Shown one piece after another: positions 1 through 11,979 of a stretch of DNA of 64,000 nt (positions are counted from its first letter, which is position 1; the number at the start of each line of letters is the position of its first letter). Source of the DNA: Flammula alnicola. Lineage: Eukaryota; Basidiomycota; Agaricomycetes; Agaricales; Strophariaceae. The DNA is taken from NCBI GenBank assembly GCA_015499995.1, contig JADNRV010000028.1:1-64000 (forward strand). Direction: 5' to 3'. Both the position numbers and the translations under genes were made by a program. Below the pieces are notes generated by a model. It made no database searches, was not told the origin of the DNA, and saw only the letters and a list, made by a program, of their open reading frames with translations.

Positions 1-135
1 CATGCTATGCACATAATAATACACTGCTACTACATAATATAAATTATTAATGCCTCATCCAATCGAGCGAACCATCGAATCATACCAAACCATAACCTCC
101 GCAAGCACCTCGCAAATCAACATCCCCCCTCAGAA

Positions 136-1892
136 TCAAGTATCAAAAGGCATCGTCCGATCGCCCAAATCCACCAACAACCTCTGCGTCCCAGGCTTCG
201 GCACCCCATCCTCCTCTTCCATATGTCCCCGACCCGCGAAGCTCCGCACAGACGGCACAACGAAGGCGATCGCCTTCATGCACGCCCAGTTATACGTATG
301 TCCCACCTTGAACTCCCACTTCATGACCGAGATATCCGCCAGCGTCCATGTTCTGTAGCGCCAGCGGTCGTTGTCCAGATCCACGGCGTAGTTGAAAAGA
401 GCCTGTGCAAAGCCATCCTGCCTCGATAAATTAGAACATGTATATTTTATAAGAAACTTGGAAAGAAAACTCACAACATCGTCCTGCGAAGTGGACATCA
501 ACCCCACCGCTTCACCCTCGGACTTGACGACCATCTGCACATCGAGAGCGAGCGAGTTGAGGTCGAGGCAGCTCTGTGCTATGACATCGATCAACTGCGG
601 GCTCAAGAACCGCGCGAACAAGGAGAGCTTCCTGAGTCGGTAGCTTGGGAACAGCCTCAACACAATCCTGACCTCCTCCAGCGTGAGACTGCGGTCCACC
701 AGCGTCAAGGTCGTGAGCTCACTCCCGAGCCGCGCGATGCTCATCAGCATGGGGCTCGTGCTATCCCTTAGGATAGGGATGTGCAGCCCCAACTCCAGCG
801 CGTGCAGCGCAGGAAGTGTGACGCCACTGTATAGCCGGTGCTGCCCGCCGAATGTCTTGAACCCGTCGTCGCCGCAGTACGTGCAGCAGCGCGAGTACCT
901 GATGCAGAGATCGCGCAGGGTGGGGTGATTCCGGAGCATCTGCTCGAATCCACTCGGGTCTCGCAGATGTTGCGCGTCCAGAGGCATGACGAGGGATAGT
1001 TTCGTGAGACGCGGAAATCGGCCGAGGAGCTGGAAGTTCGTCGACAGCTCCTGGTGCCCGATGGTTTTGATCGAGAGCGTTCGAAGCGTCGGCGCGAATT
1101 TGTTGATGAAATACGGCACGGCGGTGTCCCCCGGGTGCCCACGCTGCGCATCACATCTCAGGGTCAGCTGCAGCTCCTCGATCTTCGGCATCGACCCACA
1201 CGATTTGACCACATCGTTCAGCTTGAACACCTGGATGTCGATCGAGAGCCGCCGGAGGTTGTGGCCTATGCAGAGCCAGATCTCAGGAAAGAACGGCACC
1301 TTCCACGCGGATGCACGGAGGCCGTTGTCCAAATACCAGTTGATTTCGAACTCGTCGACGTTGATGAGGTTGCGGATAACGTCGTGGAACATCTGCAGGC
1401 GTTCTTCGGGCGAAGGGAGGGGCTCACGAGAGCGTGGAGGCGTCATGGGCCGTGGTGAGGGTTTGGGATGCCCAAGCATCCCGCTGACCCTTTGAAGGTA
1501 TGTGAGCGGTTTAGGCGTCTGCGATCGTTCGGGTAAGTCTTCATGCTTGGCTTCTCCTGGTCAAGCGCCTTGATGGCATCTCTGACCGCGCTCGGCCAGA
1601 TCGTAAGCACACGGACGCGCTCAGCCAAACTCGGGCTCCTGTTTCGCACATGTGTATGAGCTCCAGCGCAAAGAACGAACGAACGATCTCGAGGAGAGCA
1701 CATTACTCACTGCAACGCCCTCAATTTCTCCGAAAACACGTGCGGATCTGCAGTGATAAAGCTGAGCTGGCCATACAGCTCGTTCATGATCATGTTAAAG
1801 AATACCCTGTTGACGCCGACGAGCTTCGGGAGATCCTCTGGTGGCAGGAGCTCAGCGATCCGGAACCAGAGCTCGATGGGAAGGGAATTCAT
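136..1892 (-). CDS. F-box/leucine-rich-repeat-like protein
   Basis: The start at 1892 gives an N-terminal F-box (MNSLPIELWFRIAELLPPED..LVGVNRVF), the usual Skp1-binding module of SCF ubiquitin ligases in fungi. Exon 1 ends at 1711 (GTGAGT) and exon 2 starts at 1638, both phase-consistent. Exon 2 (SLAERVRVLTIWP...) runs to about 1490; the junction to exon 3 was not resolved. The long last part carries irregular leucine-rich segments (LRRLSIDIQVFKL, LRTLSIKTIG, LTKLSLVMPL, LTTLTLVDRSLTLEE), as in basidiomycete F-box/LRR-like proteins. A GTGAGT...CAG segment near 420-475 is a multiple of three and stop-free. It encodes an odd KYTCSNLSRQ-type insert and is probably an intron that can be read through. 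The substrate cannot be predicted. Confidence 0.75.
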
Positions 1893-2661
1893 GATATCGG
1901 CGCGCCCTTGATATATGCTGCGTCGGCGGTGTGGGTGCCCTTGGACGTCGGATTTCCGAATCGGAGTGTTACAAAATGCAGCCTCAGGCTTTCCGGCAGA
2001 GGGAAATCGCCAGTGCTTTCTCATCGCGCTCCCATTTTATTCTTGAATCCTGATGAAACAATTGCTTATGGAATGCAGTGGGCACCTGGGCATGACTCGC
2101 AGCGGCTGTGCTTGAGATCTGGAGCTGAAGCACTGATTTGCGTGATTGACAATTGGCAGGCAGGGTCGAAGGCAGTTCGAACATTTTTGGGCGATGCGCC
2201 GATGTCGACGGGAATCCGCTCCGGGGTTGTTTGTGCTTGCTTGAAACACGTGCCATCGCCCACCGAATCGACGGCACAGCTCATTGCCGATCTCGACAAA
2301 TTCTCCAACTCGAACGAGTGGCAAATTGGCAATTCCTTACATATTGTTGCAGAGAGTAACTTGAACTCTGTTCATCTCTAAGGTGAGGATTTTCCCTTAC
2401 TTTAATGAACGTCATAAGATTTCTGATGCGCGTTTGGTTCAGCCCTTCTGACTGCCATTCAAATCAAGTTCAAAATCGTTTCAACGTTTGATCATGCATA
2501 TGCCGAAAATTCGCAATCAATGATAACAGTGCCCTGGATTGCTCAAAAGCTTCCTGTAGGGAGGCAGTGCATCCGTCCTAGCACATGGAAAGCCACGCAA
2601 GCCATATATTCAGCTTATTAATATCGAACTCTTACCTTTCCAACCCCTCTGCCACACCGTC
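1893..2661. other. Divergent intergenic region, F-box / APH genes
   Basis: This is the shared upstream region of the F-box gene (-) and the APH gene (+). Short ORFs occur on both strands between 1984 and 2381, but none shows a recognisable domain or splice-supported extension. No regulatory motif was identified. Confidence 0.4.
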
Positions 2662-3970
2662 ATGTTGCTTCCTTACTGGGACCGCTCAGGAGACGTTCAT
2701 CAGCTTGAGCCTCCTCCACAATCCTACCATGACTGGGCTCAAGGTGAAGAAGTTCCTGCAGACCACCAAGGACTTCATACTGCCGTCAAAGATATCTTGG
2801 ATCAAGCTCTTATTCGCACCAGTTGCAGAGCGATATACATGAATATTGTAGGTTTATCCCCAACCTCGTTTGTCGTGTTTCTACAAGTGAAACTTACCAT
2901 AAGGCTAGACGTTGGACGCCACTCTCGACGATGGAAAATCGGTTATACTTCGCCAACGACACAACCATGTTTCCAACCCAATTCTTGAGAAGTGGAGCCT
3001 CGTCAGGTTTCAGAACGAAATTAAGCTCCTCCGTTGGCTCCGCGACAGCAGCAGCATCCCAGTGCCTAACATTCTAGCGATCGGCTCCAACTATACGATT
3101 CAGGAAAAGATGCCAGGTTCCACCCTTACCTACCATTGGCATTCCCTGTCTGAAGCTGCGAAGGTAAGAGTCCGTCGTTTAGAGGGTGCCTCTGGTTAAT
3201 ATTTCCTGGACGTTAGGGTCATTTTATTTCTGCCTATGTCGATATCTTATCGGAACTCTTCCATCTTCCAGTACCGCAGCATATTGGATCAGCGTCATTC
3301 GACGAAGGAAACGGAATGAGCGTTGGCCCTCTTCTCGCTGCCAATCCTTCCTATTCTATCCCCAAGGTCATCGACGACATATCCGATTACTTTTATTTCC
3401 TTTTTACTGTGAAGCGCCAAACTGTCGAGACGATGAAGCCTGAGGATAAGCAGCGTGCTGAGGCGACTTTATCTTATGTCGAAACGAAGACCCAATCCAT
3501 ATTACGCACCATCAGCGATCCCTCGTGTCTACGCTGCGTTCTGACTCATGCTGACCCTCATGGCTACAACATCCTCGTAAATGATGATGGCGATATCACA
3601 GCTGTTCTGGACTGGGAGATCAACTACATCCAGCCTGCAATCCTTGGGGTTGACTACCCACTCTGGCTTTCCACTCAAGGGCGACTTGATCCTCGATTTG
3701 CTAGTGATTCTCAGTGGTGGGAAGAAAGCCCAGCTGAGCGAGAGAGACTCTGCACTCTATTTGAAGAGGTAAAGACATTCGATAAACTCTAGCAACGGCC
3801 TCTGATTTCGTAATTCTTAGAAGGTTCAAGAACGTGATCCAGAATTGTATAAATGCTTGATAGAGGGACGTGATCTGCGGGCTGTCGTGGGCTGGCTAAT
3901 GGATACTCTACCAGACCCTGGTTTTGATCGCATGGGCGCATGGGGGCAAGAGAAAATTGGCGTGCCTTGA
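2662..3970 (+). CDS. APH-family phosphotransferase (aminoglycoside/choline kinase fold)
   Basis: Four exons fit: 2662-2847, 2909-3163, 3217-3768 and 3821-3970, about 380 aa. The catalytic loop is clear near residue 258: THADPHGYNILV, followed by DITAVLDWE. This is the HxDxxxxN Brenner-type motif plus the metal-binding Asp of the APH/choline-kinase family. An N-lobe with SVILRQR, FQNEIKLLRWL and TIQEKMPGSTL precedes it. The small-molecule substrate cannot be told; many Agaricomycetes have expanded families of such kinases. The last seven codons and stop (GQEKIGVP) lie in an inserted transposable element that begins at 3944. Without the insert the reading would be GAWATSQLG and then stop. The start codon choice is tentative, because splice phase supports the frame of exon 1 but not the exact ATG. 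Confidence 0.85.
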
Positions 3971-5241
3971 GCGTGCACGAGCGTGCCTGAGCGTGCCACG
4001 CTCAGCACGCTCAGCCCTTTTGGCATGCGGTGCGTGCCATGTTCAGCACGCTCAGCCCATTTGGCGTGCAACCGTCTCTTTTAGCGTGTTGCTACTTTTC
4101 GTCACGTTGTACACATTTAATAGAGTATAATAAATTTCTTTGATATTTTGCACAAGAGATTGCAGAAATGTACACAGTGCAGGTATACATGTAACAGGTA
4201 AATTGTAGGTAGTAAACTTATATATTGCTGGTCTCTAAGAGGCCTGTATAAATACCTTTTACGTATCTAGAATACACTACTAAGTGCTATGAAATACTAA
4301 ATAAGGAAGTAACAATTAGGCCGTGCAAGTTGAATCAGCGAGGTAAGCGCTCAATAAGCGCTCGAGTCAATCAAGCCGCATGAAATGTCCAAGTACATTC
4401 CCAACACATACCACTGGGTGTTATGAACATCCTGAAGAGCGTGCGAAGTATGCTAACGAGCGTGCGTGAGTTTTCCCAATTGGCGTGCAAGCGTGCATAG
4501 GTTTGCCCAATTGGCGTGCAAGCGTGCGTTGGCGTGCGTCATTGACGTGTGAGCGTGCGTGAGCGTGCCACGCTAAAATCGTTAAAATTCACACGCGTGC
4601 ACCTGCGTGCATCCGCGTGCCACTTTTGGCGTGCTGATGCATATATTCATATTATGTATTTCAAAGGCAAGGATGTTGCGGACTGCAGTTACTGTAGGTA
4701 CACTACGATGTACTCGAGTTTTATTTGAGTACATCATTGGTATATCATGGAGCACTAGTTTTTCTGCGTAGCACGCAGGTGCACGCACTGTGCAAGTATG
4801 CAAGTACACAGATGTCAGACAGGTCAGATAGTGTCAATGGGTATATCAGCTGCCACAACAATTCAGAGTACTTATAAATAATTTTTATGTTTAATGTACT
4901 ACCAATCAAATTCATTCTACCTAATTTTGAAGAGGGAGGGCACATGTTGCCGTTTTTGCGCGAGGTTTTGTGTGCCAGGTGCCGTGGGAACATGTCTCAC
5001 CAGGAGCATTTCCGTGGAAATGACTGACAATCCCTCGGCGAAATGAGAAGAGAGTGAGTAGAGAATAGAATCTGCTCGCATTGTTGTAGGCACAGGTAAT
5101 ATTTCTCATAGTATGTTTATTTTTTCAAGTACCATGTTCTGTGTACTAGCGTGTGTGGCGTGCATTGGCGTGCATTGGCGTGCCACGCTAAGCACGCCAA
5201 GCACGCCACGCACGCTCGTGCACGCTGATTTTCTCTTGCCC
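3944..5241. mobile_element. 1.3 kb non-autonomous TIR element with GCGTGC arrays, 9-bp TSD
   Basis: The 14-bp terminal inverted repeat GGGCAAGAGAAAAT starts at 3944, and its complement ends at 5241. Each end then runs into many GCGTGC/GCACGC units (for example GCGTGCACGAGCGTGC at both ends). A further block of these units lies at 4436-4625. Direct copies of GGCGCATGG occur at 3935-3943 and 5242-5250, a 9-bp target duplication. No ORF of note is inside. The 9-bp duplication would fit Mutator-like elements, but the superfamily is only inferred. The element sits in the last exon of the APH gene. Confidence 0.8.
4804..5033. repeat. Dispersed repeat, copy A (about 230 bp)
   Basis: This segment shares long, nearly collinear stretches with 13450-13690, including AATTTTTATGTTTAAT, CCTAATTTTGAAGAGGGAGG, TTGCCGTTTTTGCGCGAGG and GCATTTCCGTGGAAATGAC. 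Here it is internal to the GCGTGC-ended element. Confidence 0.8.
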
Positions 5242-6585
5242 GGCGCATGGGCTACGTCTCAGCTCGGGTGACTGAACTTTTCCCTTCTTGTCAATAATTC
5301 TTCCCGTTCGAAGAAATAGACTGAGCTTGATGTTATAAACCGGAATAGAGAAAGGTGTTTTATAGAGATTGGACTGTTGGACCGGCTTACCGCTCTTCAT
5401 CTGAGCTTCTGCGGAACTGTAGTTTCCTTTCCGTGACCCGACATATTCGTCTAGCATGCATTTTGCGGTTGCCATTTACCGCTCAGTTCTCTCGCCACCC
5501 AAGGCACACATTCGTGTATCCATCGCATATTGTCTCCCATAATAGAATGTTTCCTTGATCACAACTGCGTCGTTTCAACGAGTCACGACTGAGATGCCAA
5601 TAGCGGGTGCTGGTTCCTTCCATAACTTTCAGCTTCTTTTATTTTTGTTAGGCTATGAATCATCAAAGAAAAGGTAGCCCGTTTTGAGCAGGTATATGGG
5701 CTATCGACCTATGTAAGAGATGGTTCGTCAAGAGTTTGAACGGCCACGGGAATAACGAGGCGTTGTTAATAATATGGCGATCCAGCACCTATGACCGCAA
5801 TCCTTCCATGAGGATTTGCGAGTTGTTTTGGGGCGTTCGGTGGTGGCTGTTTCGGATAAGAAAAGGAAGATAGATACGACAGATTCTCGCTCCCAGGTTT
5901 GAAAATGAAAATGATGACTACCTGAGTCACGATATAGAGAATATCCTATATATACTTCCAGAAACGAAGTGGGCTGAGAAGTTCAAAGATCCGGCCAGCG
6001 TGCAGATTTTGACCGAGTCAGAAAAATATTCATTGGTGATCTGGTGAATACCGTCAGCAGGACGGGCGGGCATGATGAAATTTTATGAGAGGGAACACCT
6101 CGATATTCTGTCGCCTCTCGAATACGTGCAAGTTGCGCACAGACCGCCTACATGACGCAGTCCATGATTCCGGGGAGAGATATCATATGTAAAATAACGT
6201 ATGGTGGTCTATATTTTCGTGTTAGCACAAATCACATCGACAATTAATAGGTACAAGAGCATCTTCAGAGCAGCGACATTCGCCCAGGAGAGGCTGGTGG
6301 AGAGAATGTTGCAAGTTTGATGAGAGTCTAGAAATTCAACATCACGTGTCAATACTTTGGCGCGTGTTGCTGAGACGCGCTCACTCCTATCGAGTCAGAG
6401 TCGACGCGCGTCGCAGTCGCGAGACTTAGATGGCAATCCACATCCTTCAATATAGCAGATAGGAGTATGAATAAAGAAAGAAAACATATATGAAAAAGAA
6501 TATCACGAATGGACTGAAACATCCGTATCCGACTGCCATAGCCACTACGGCAATACGTATTACGCTCGCTAGCACTTCAAGCCCA
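5242..6585. other. Intergenic region without a supported gene
   Basis: Apart from the original APH 3' end (stop shortly after 5242), only short ORFs occur. At 6345-6430 a GC-rich block (TTTGGCGCGTG...CGCGTCGCAGTCGC) is echoed at 18410-18465 downstream of the second VOC gene, which marks the edge of the duplicated unit. Confidence 0.4.
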
Positions 6586-7202
6586 TCAGACCCAGCTCGC
6601 ACAGTGAGCAACACCGTAACCAATGGCGGATACAACCAGTGCAGCTGCACCGCAACCAACGAGTCCCCATTCCTCTGCCAAAAATCCAGGCTTCATACAG
6701 ACGGCTTCTATATTCCTTCCTTCAGGATCCAACACAAAAGCACCATAATACGTGGCGAAGTACTCTGGACGCAGGCCAGGAGGACCGTTGCATGTAGCGC
6801 CCGCAGCACTAAAACCAATATACTTTAATAGAACGAAAGGATATAATACAAAAAGGTTACCCACATTGCTGCCTCGTAGAATTTGCGCACTTGTGCTCTG
6901 TTTGACGCTCCAAACGCGAGGTGTAACGTGCCCGTTTTTTGTCTTTGTTTCATTGAGGTACTCTCCTTGCCCGGTTCGTCTTGCGGCTCTCTGGCGTGGC
7001 GCTTCTCGCTTCCTTCTGCGCTAGGTGCGTTTGGACCCGCGAGCCACAAGTCAGCCCCACCACACCCAGCTCCTAGTCCAAGGACTTGGCCGTCCGCGAA
7101 AGTCATTTTGACTTTATATCCAAGAGGTTTAAGAGCAGCGAGGTAAAAATCTCGAGCTTGCTCAATGTTGGCCACATTGATTCCGATATGGTGGAGAGGC
7201 AT
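6586..7202 (-). CDS. VOC/glyoxalase-fold protein, copy 1
   Basis: Two exons: 7202-6865 and 6808-6586, with a 56-nt phase-2 intron (donor GTGGGT), about 186 aa. The N-terminus MPLHHIGINVANIEQARDFY is the first beta-alpha-beta module of the vicinal oxygen chelate superfamily, with the metal-type His near residue 5. HLAFGASNRAQVRKFYEAA and NGPPGLRPEYFATYYGAF plus VLDPEGRNIEAVC follow, with His and Glu ligand positions as in fungal glyoxalase/bleomycin-resistance-like proteins. The tail after the domain (WGLVGCGAAALVVSAIGYGV) is hydrophobic and could be a membrane anchor. A close paralogue on the same strand lies at 18575-19199. The enzyme activity is unknown. Confidence 0.85.
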
Positions 7203-7556
7203 TGTCTGGATTTTTGAGATGAGAGTTCTTTTGTGAGTGCGTTGGAAGTCAACCTTGAAAACATGTCTGACAAATGTTTCGTTTATATAGGCGCCCCATA
7301 ATTGGAAGGCATACCCATTTGGATGGTCAGCGGCTATTGAGTCTTGGATGGGGCTGGGAAGCGACCAGCTCCGCCCAGAACAGCGAGACAAGACATATAT
7401 AGGCATGGACCACTCAAACAGAGGTTGGTGCTGTAACCTTCAAGTCTGCTGAGTAGCATCATGCGTGGTGTTAGAGGTGCTTTTCACTGGCGTGCGCAAT
7501 ACCTTACTAATACCAGTCTAGACTTGAAGAACTATCGGCGAAAAAAATCCATATGG
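7203..7556. other. Upstream region of VOC copy 1 up to the KDZ insertion site
   Basis: No gene is seen. It ends in CATATGG (7550-7556), the left copy of the KDZ target duplication. Confidence 0.5.
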
Positions 7557-7885
7557 ATCTTAATTAAACATTTGACCCTCACCAAGGTCGGAAAGTTTAA
7601 TTCACTTCAAGGATTAATTACAATTATGACTAGTAAGACAACGTCAATACCCAGCAACATCGACATAATTAATTGACTGAAATGTTTAATCACAATGTTC
7701 TGTTTAATCTGTATTTAATTGCCTACCCTACCCAGCTAGTTTCCCATCTCCGCATTGTTTAAACTCTGTCAAGGTCGTTGTGATTAATTACCGGAATTAA
7801 TCTGACCTGAGAAAATTAATTCTTGTTTAAAATTCGGTGCTGAGAAGGGATTAACAGGTGGGACCCGTACCTGTGATGATTAATC
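7557..7885. repeat. KDZ left subterminal array of TTAAT/GTTTAA motifs
   Basis: About 14 occurrences of TTAATT, ATTAAT, TTTAATC or GTTTAA are spaced roughly 15-35 bp apart (for example TTAATTAAACATT, GGATTAATTAC, TGTTTAATCAC, TTGTTTAAACTC, TGATTAATCAC). They probably serve as transposase binding sites, by analogy with other DNA transposons. Confidence 0.7.
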
Positions 7886-7977
7886 ACTTCCTTCAGATGT
7901 TGCGGAGGCGTCATCTGAAGAGTCATGGACAAATCCGGGCTGTATGAGGCATGATGAGTTGTAAAAAGGTCTGGTGA

Positions 7978-10900
7978 TCAATGAACACTAACTTCTAGTT
8001 CAGGGATTATATTTTCGGGGAGTGCACGAACTTTTCGGAAGTGATTCACGAGAGCTGGTCCATCGAGATTGAGGAGATCGCTATATCCGGCATGCATGAA
8101 GAGATTTCGGGCATGCGTAGTCATCTCGTGGAACATGGCAGACTTCTTTTTAGCATATGCAGCCTTACCACCGCTGCTACGCGTAGCCAGTTCATTCCAT
8201 GTAATTGACATCTGCTCAAAATAGCGGATACATCGGAGAAACTCCACCTGCTTTATCTCCCACTCCTCCTGCCAGCGCTGCATCTCAGCCTCGGCGCGGA
8301 ACCACTGCACGCGATCACCTTGAATAAGCATGTCAGAACAATAAGAATGACCGGTTTTTATGACGCACCTTCTTCGAGCCATTCCCGAAGTTCATCCTCA
8401 GTCAATCGAGAAGTGGGTCGAATTCTCCAAAGCCAGCCTTCTGTATGATAATAGGGCATTAATTTCCCAACATGTAAGATATGAAATGATAAATCTATGC
8501 ACCTTTTCGATCTGCTTTCTTTTTTTTCTCTGTATCGCTCTTGTCTCCGTCAGTGACCATCCCTTTTTCCGTACGACGTTTCTTTGGCTTGGGCATCTTG
8601 CGTCCGGCAATGTGTCGACCTACATAAATACAAGGTAAATAGAAGTTCTAGAATTAAAAAAGAACAGACGTTTTTTTGCCTTTGAACCCTGCGTCCCAAT
8701 AGTCGAGATACCAGATGGTAACACACCTGCAGTCGAGGATTGAGGCAAGTGCGCTTGCTGTGTGCCACTAGTGACACCGCGATTGGCCCACAGGAGACCA
8801 TCATGGCGATATGTGTCTCCGACAGTGCGCTTGATGTTTGTTCGCTTCTGATAAGTATCTTGCTTGGTGAGATGCCGGAGAATTGGATCATCTTCTTCGA
8901 TGCCGCCAAGTTTGATGAGCGCATCTCGTGTTGAATTGTATTCATTAATGTTGCTGTCTCGTAGACTGACAACCTCCTGAATCCTGGCTGAGGCACGAGT
9001 CTGGCGAACTTGACCATAGTTCTGGCCTTTTTCGTCATAGAGGTTGGTCAGAGTTTTAACGATGGTACGCAGGTCACGGAGGGTGTCGAAAGCACGTCCC
9101 TCCAATAACTTGCGTTCGATGTCGCTAAATATTATCGGGATGATAGAAGCTCTATCTTCGTCGGATAGATCAGAAGGGAGGAAGAGCCGTTCCTCCTCTG
9201 GCTTGTTGATTGTCTTGCCCGCAGTTGATTGTCTGGCCACGTGATCTCCGACTTGTGGCATGATGCGCTTTTGAACTGAGCGCCATCTGTCTATGCGTGT
9301 GCGCAGTTTCAGACGGGCACCTTCAATCTCAGCCTTGAGAGGTTCCGAGTTTTCGACTTTGTAGAACATAAGCTTTGCCTTAACGTCAAGTCTGGATATA
9401 TGAAGTCAATGATGACGGTTATGGTAAATACAGCATGAGCAACGTACTGAGCTGATCTTATCAGAAGACCGTCATGTATGAAGTAAGCAACTGATTTTTG
9501 AGACGTGGTTGTACCGTCAGTAAGGGATGGGGAAGAATCAGAGCCCAATTCGTTTATGAGCATCTGATATATTTGCGACTCCGATGGAACTGAAAGATAA
9601 TTAGTCTACGAAATTTAATAGCACTGAATTTCAGTGTCTACGTACCATTCTTTTGGTTATGACGATATACGCTCTGGACTTCATTGCCCTCGAGAGTGCG
9701 CCATGCGCGATCAGTCTGGTTCCAGTTCTGTATTTGATCAACATATTGCTTCGAAAGGCCTTTGAAAATTTCGCATTTGATGTCATATAACTTCTTTGCG
9801 TGAATAAGATCATTGTACAATGCATTAGCTACCAATCTGGAGATCAGTAATTATTTATACCCCACAAGAAATGACAACGTACGTAGATTGACCATCTTCT
9901 TGAAATTCCAATCGCCAAAATGATCGATATGTGTATCATGACGATGTCCCGAATTCATTTGCCGTGTCTGTCCACCGAGTTGATTGCCAGTTGGCCAGAA
10001 ATGTTCAGCGGTTTCGCCATGAAAGTGACAAGCGTTAGGCGTGTATGCAGATGAATGCAGATAGGTACAGTTGTCCTTGTGGTTTTGAACATGGACTAGC
10101 GGAATGAGCCAACGAGCCAGAGCAATATCTTTTGCTACATCACGTAAATATGGGGTACCCGAAAAACGCTCTGTTGCATGGATAGAATACGCGCAGGAAA
10201 TGTCATATGATATAAGGAGATCGAGAGTCCCCTGCGACTCGTCAGCAGAGCCGCATATCGTCTGTTGTCGGAGGGCATGCGCAACGGCATAATCGACATT
10301 GGCAAACCTATATGACTCGGTAAGAAAATCACCGTCGACATTAACAAAGGAAGATCCATACCGCTCCCCCATTTGGAGGTCGACGCTCGATTTAACGAAG
10401 ACATGTCCACACTGACCATTGGCGGATCCAGAGACAGCCATGTTCTTGAATTTCTTGACAGCATTTTGCTTTCGAAGAACCTCCAGATGACCACAGTTAT
10501 ATTTCTGAATGAAATGTGAGACACTACTCTTAGAAGAGAACATAAAACGCAGACGTACATCGGCTTTAGTGGCCAAAACTATCTTTTTCACGTAGTCTTG
10601 ATACACTTGATCATCTGGAATATATGCCCGTCCCCGGAAAAGAGATGTGTCATGTGGATCAGTGTTCTTTATATAACGATTCAAGTGAAAGTTCCCGTCA
10701 AGCGTCATTTGCATTTGAATGAGGTGACTGTATAGCAGAAGTCAGATGGAAATGTGCATAAAAAAGTAGAATACGTTACCGGAATTCAGGTGGTGTTTTC
10801 TCCCATCCTGGTAGCATGTTGAAATGCGGCTCTGGGCAGGCAGGACAATAAATGATTAGAGTCCCTTTCGGACGATGTGGAAGCGCATCATCAATGCCAT

Positions 10901-11979
10901 GGGCTTGTCCTAGACGCTTTGTCGCAGTCAAAACGGTCCAGACTTGCGTAACGATACGAAACTGAGAGTATAGGTCCTTTAGAAATGTCAGAAAGAGCTT
11001 ATGTGGCTAGTTATTCAGGTAAGAACTCACTGAAACTTCATTCGTGAAGGCGTTATCAGTCAAGCGTCGCAATGCCCCCATGAAGTCATACTTGGTGGCC
11101 TTCGATTCAAGGTGATGTAGGTGGAAGTTGTGAAGAAGTTGGAAAGTAAATGCTGATTTCGGGCGTTCAAGTGTCGCAGGAAACAAGCGGTGGCGCAAAA
11201 GCTGACCAACCCTATCGTCAGCGCCGGGGCAGTGGCAAAACCGAAGCTTGGTGTTGTGAATACCGTTCACGTCAACGATGAAGAACAACAAGTCTTCCTC
11301 GCTATCGGGCATTGGGCAGGGATCACCTCCATGCCCAAGATGCTGAGCATAGCCTTCTGGTCGGAGCGTGGATATATCGTTTCGAACAAAGAAACCAGGA
11401 TCTTCATTCCAGACCTCAGCCCAATGCGTCCGATTATGCCGATGAGCTGAAATGAAACATTCGGAGCAGGAAAGAGGGTGATTGCAGTCATAGCATCGAG
11501 TGGTCCGCTTTGCTCCTGGTCGTGTGCACAGATGACAGTCGTTGCCGATATGCTGATCAAATTCATGCTCCAGAATAAGGTCAAGAAATCGCGGAATCTC
11601 TTGCTGGAAAGCTTCCAGAACCTCTGCTCGCTATACGAGAGTTCTTAATGTTGGAAATATCTGGGAGTGGTGGAGAACACGTACCTGAGTTTTCTTATTC
11701 GAAGTTTCCCCCTCGTCCTCCTCTTCCGTCTCTGATTTTGGTGGAGCAGCAGTGGATGAACGATATTGGAGGGGCTGTGGAGGAAGCGGCAAGGGATTGA
11801 TACTCGAAATTACAGACGATCCTACCAAGTTTGCTAAGTGCCACACCATGCGTTTGAACGTCAGAGTACTTACCCGTAATGCTTATTTCTTGAGCAAATC
11901 GAGTTTCTCTGTGTCGGTGGATGTTCTGTCCCAAGGTCTCCTGGATGGCAGCAAGCTCAGCTTTGCGTCTTTTGAGCAT
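7978..11979 (-). CDS. KDZ transposase with CxC2-type cysteine cluster
   Basis: This is a multi-exon gene read from MLKRRKAELAAIQ (about 11979) to a stop at 7978. In order it shows a variable N-terminus (exon 1 ends 11874, GTAAGT) and a Cys/His cluster at about 11540-11460 (CHLC..CYDC..CSECF..H). The CxC-associated segment follows (GIHNTKLRFCHCPG..RVGQLLRHRLFPATLERP..FTFQLLHNFHL) and then CPACPEPHFNM. The KDZ core begins at about 10715 with TLDGNFHLNRYIKNTDP. An Asp in SYDISCAYSIH (codon 10202-10204) and the Glu of FHGETAEHFWP (codon 10013-10015) match conserved acidic positions of the family. A C-terminal helical region follows (EGWLWRI..LTEDELREWLEE, GDRVQWFRAEAEMQRWQEEWE). No disabling mutation was found, so the copy may be functional. 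Exact exon borders are only partly resolved. Confidence 0.88.

Noticed and set aside
136..1458. Long plus-strand frames opposite the F-box gene (for example 986-1495, 1054-1458)
   Set aside because: They are antisense to well-supported LRR coding sequence and have no domain.
4800..5110. The 230-bp repeat as a SINE
   Set aside because: No Pol III A/B boxes or terminal A/T tail were found in either copy, so it is reported only as a dispersed repeat.
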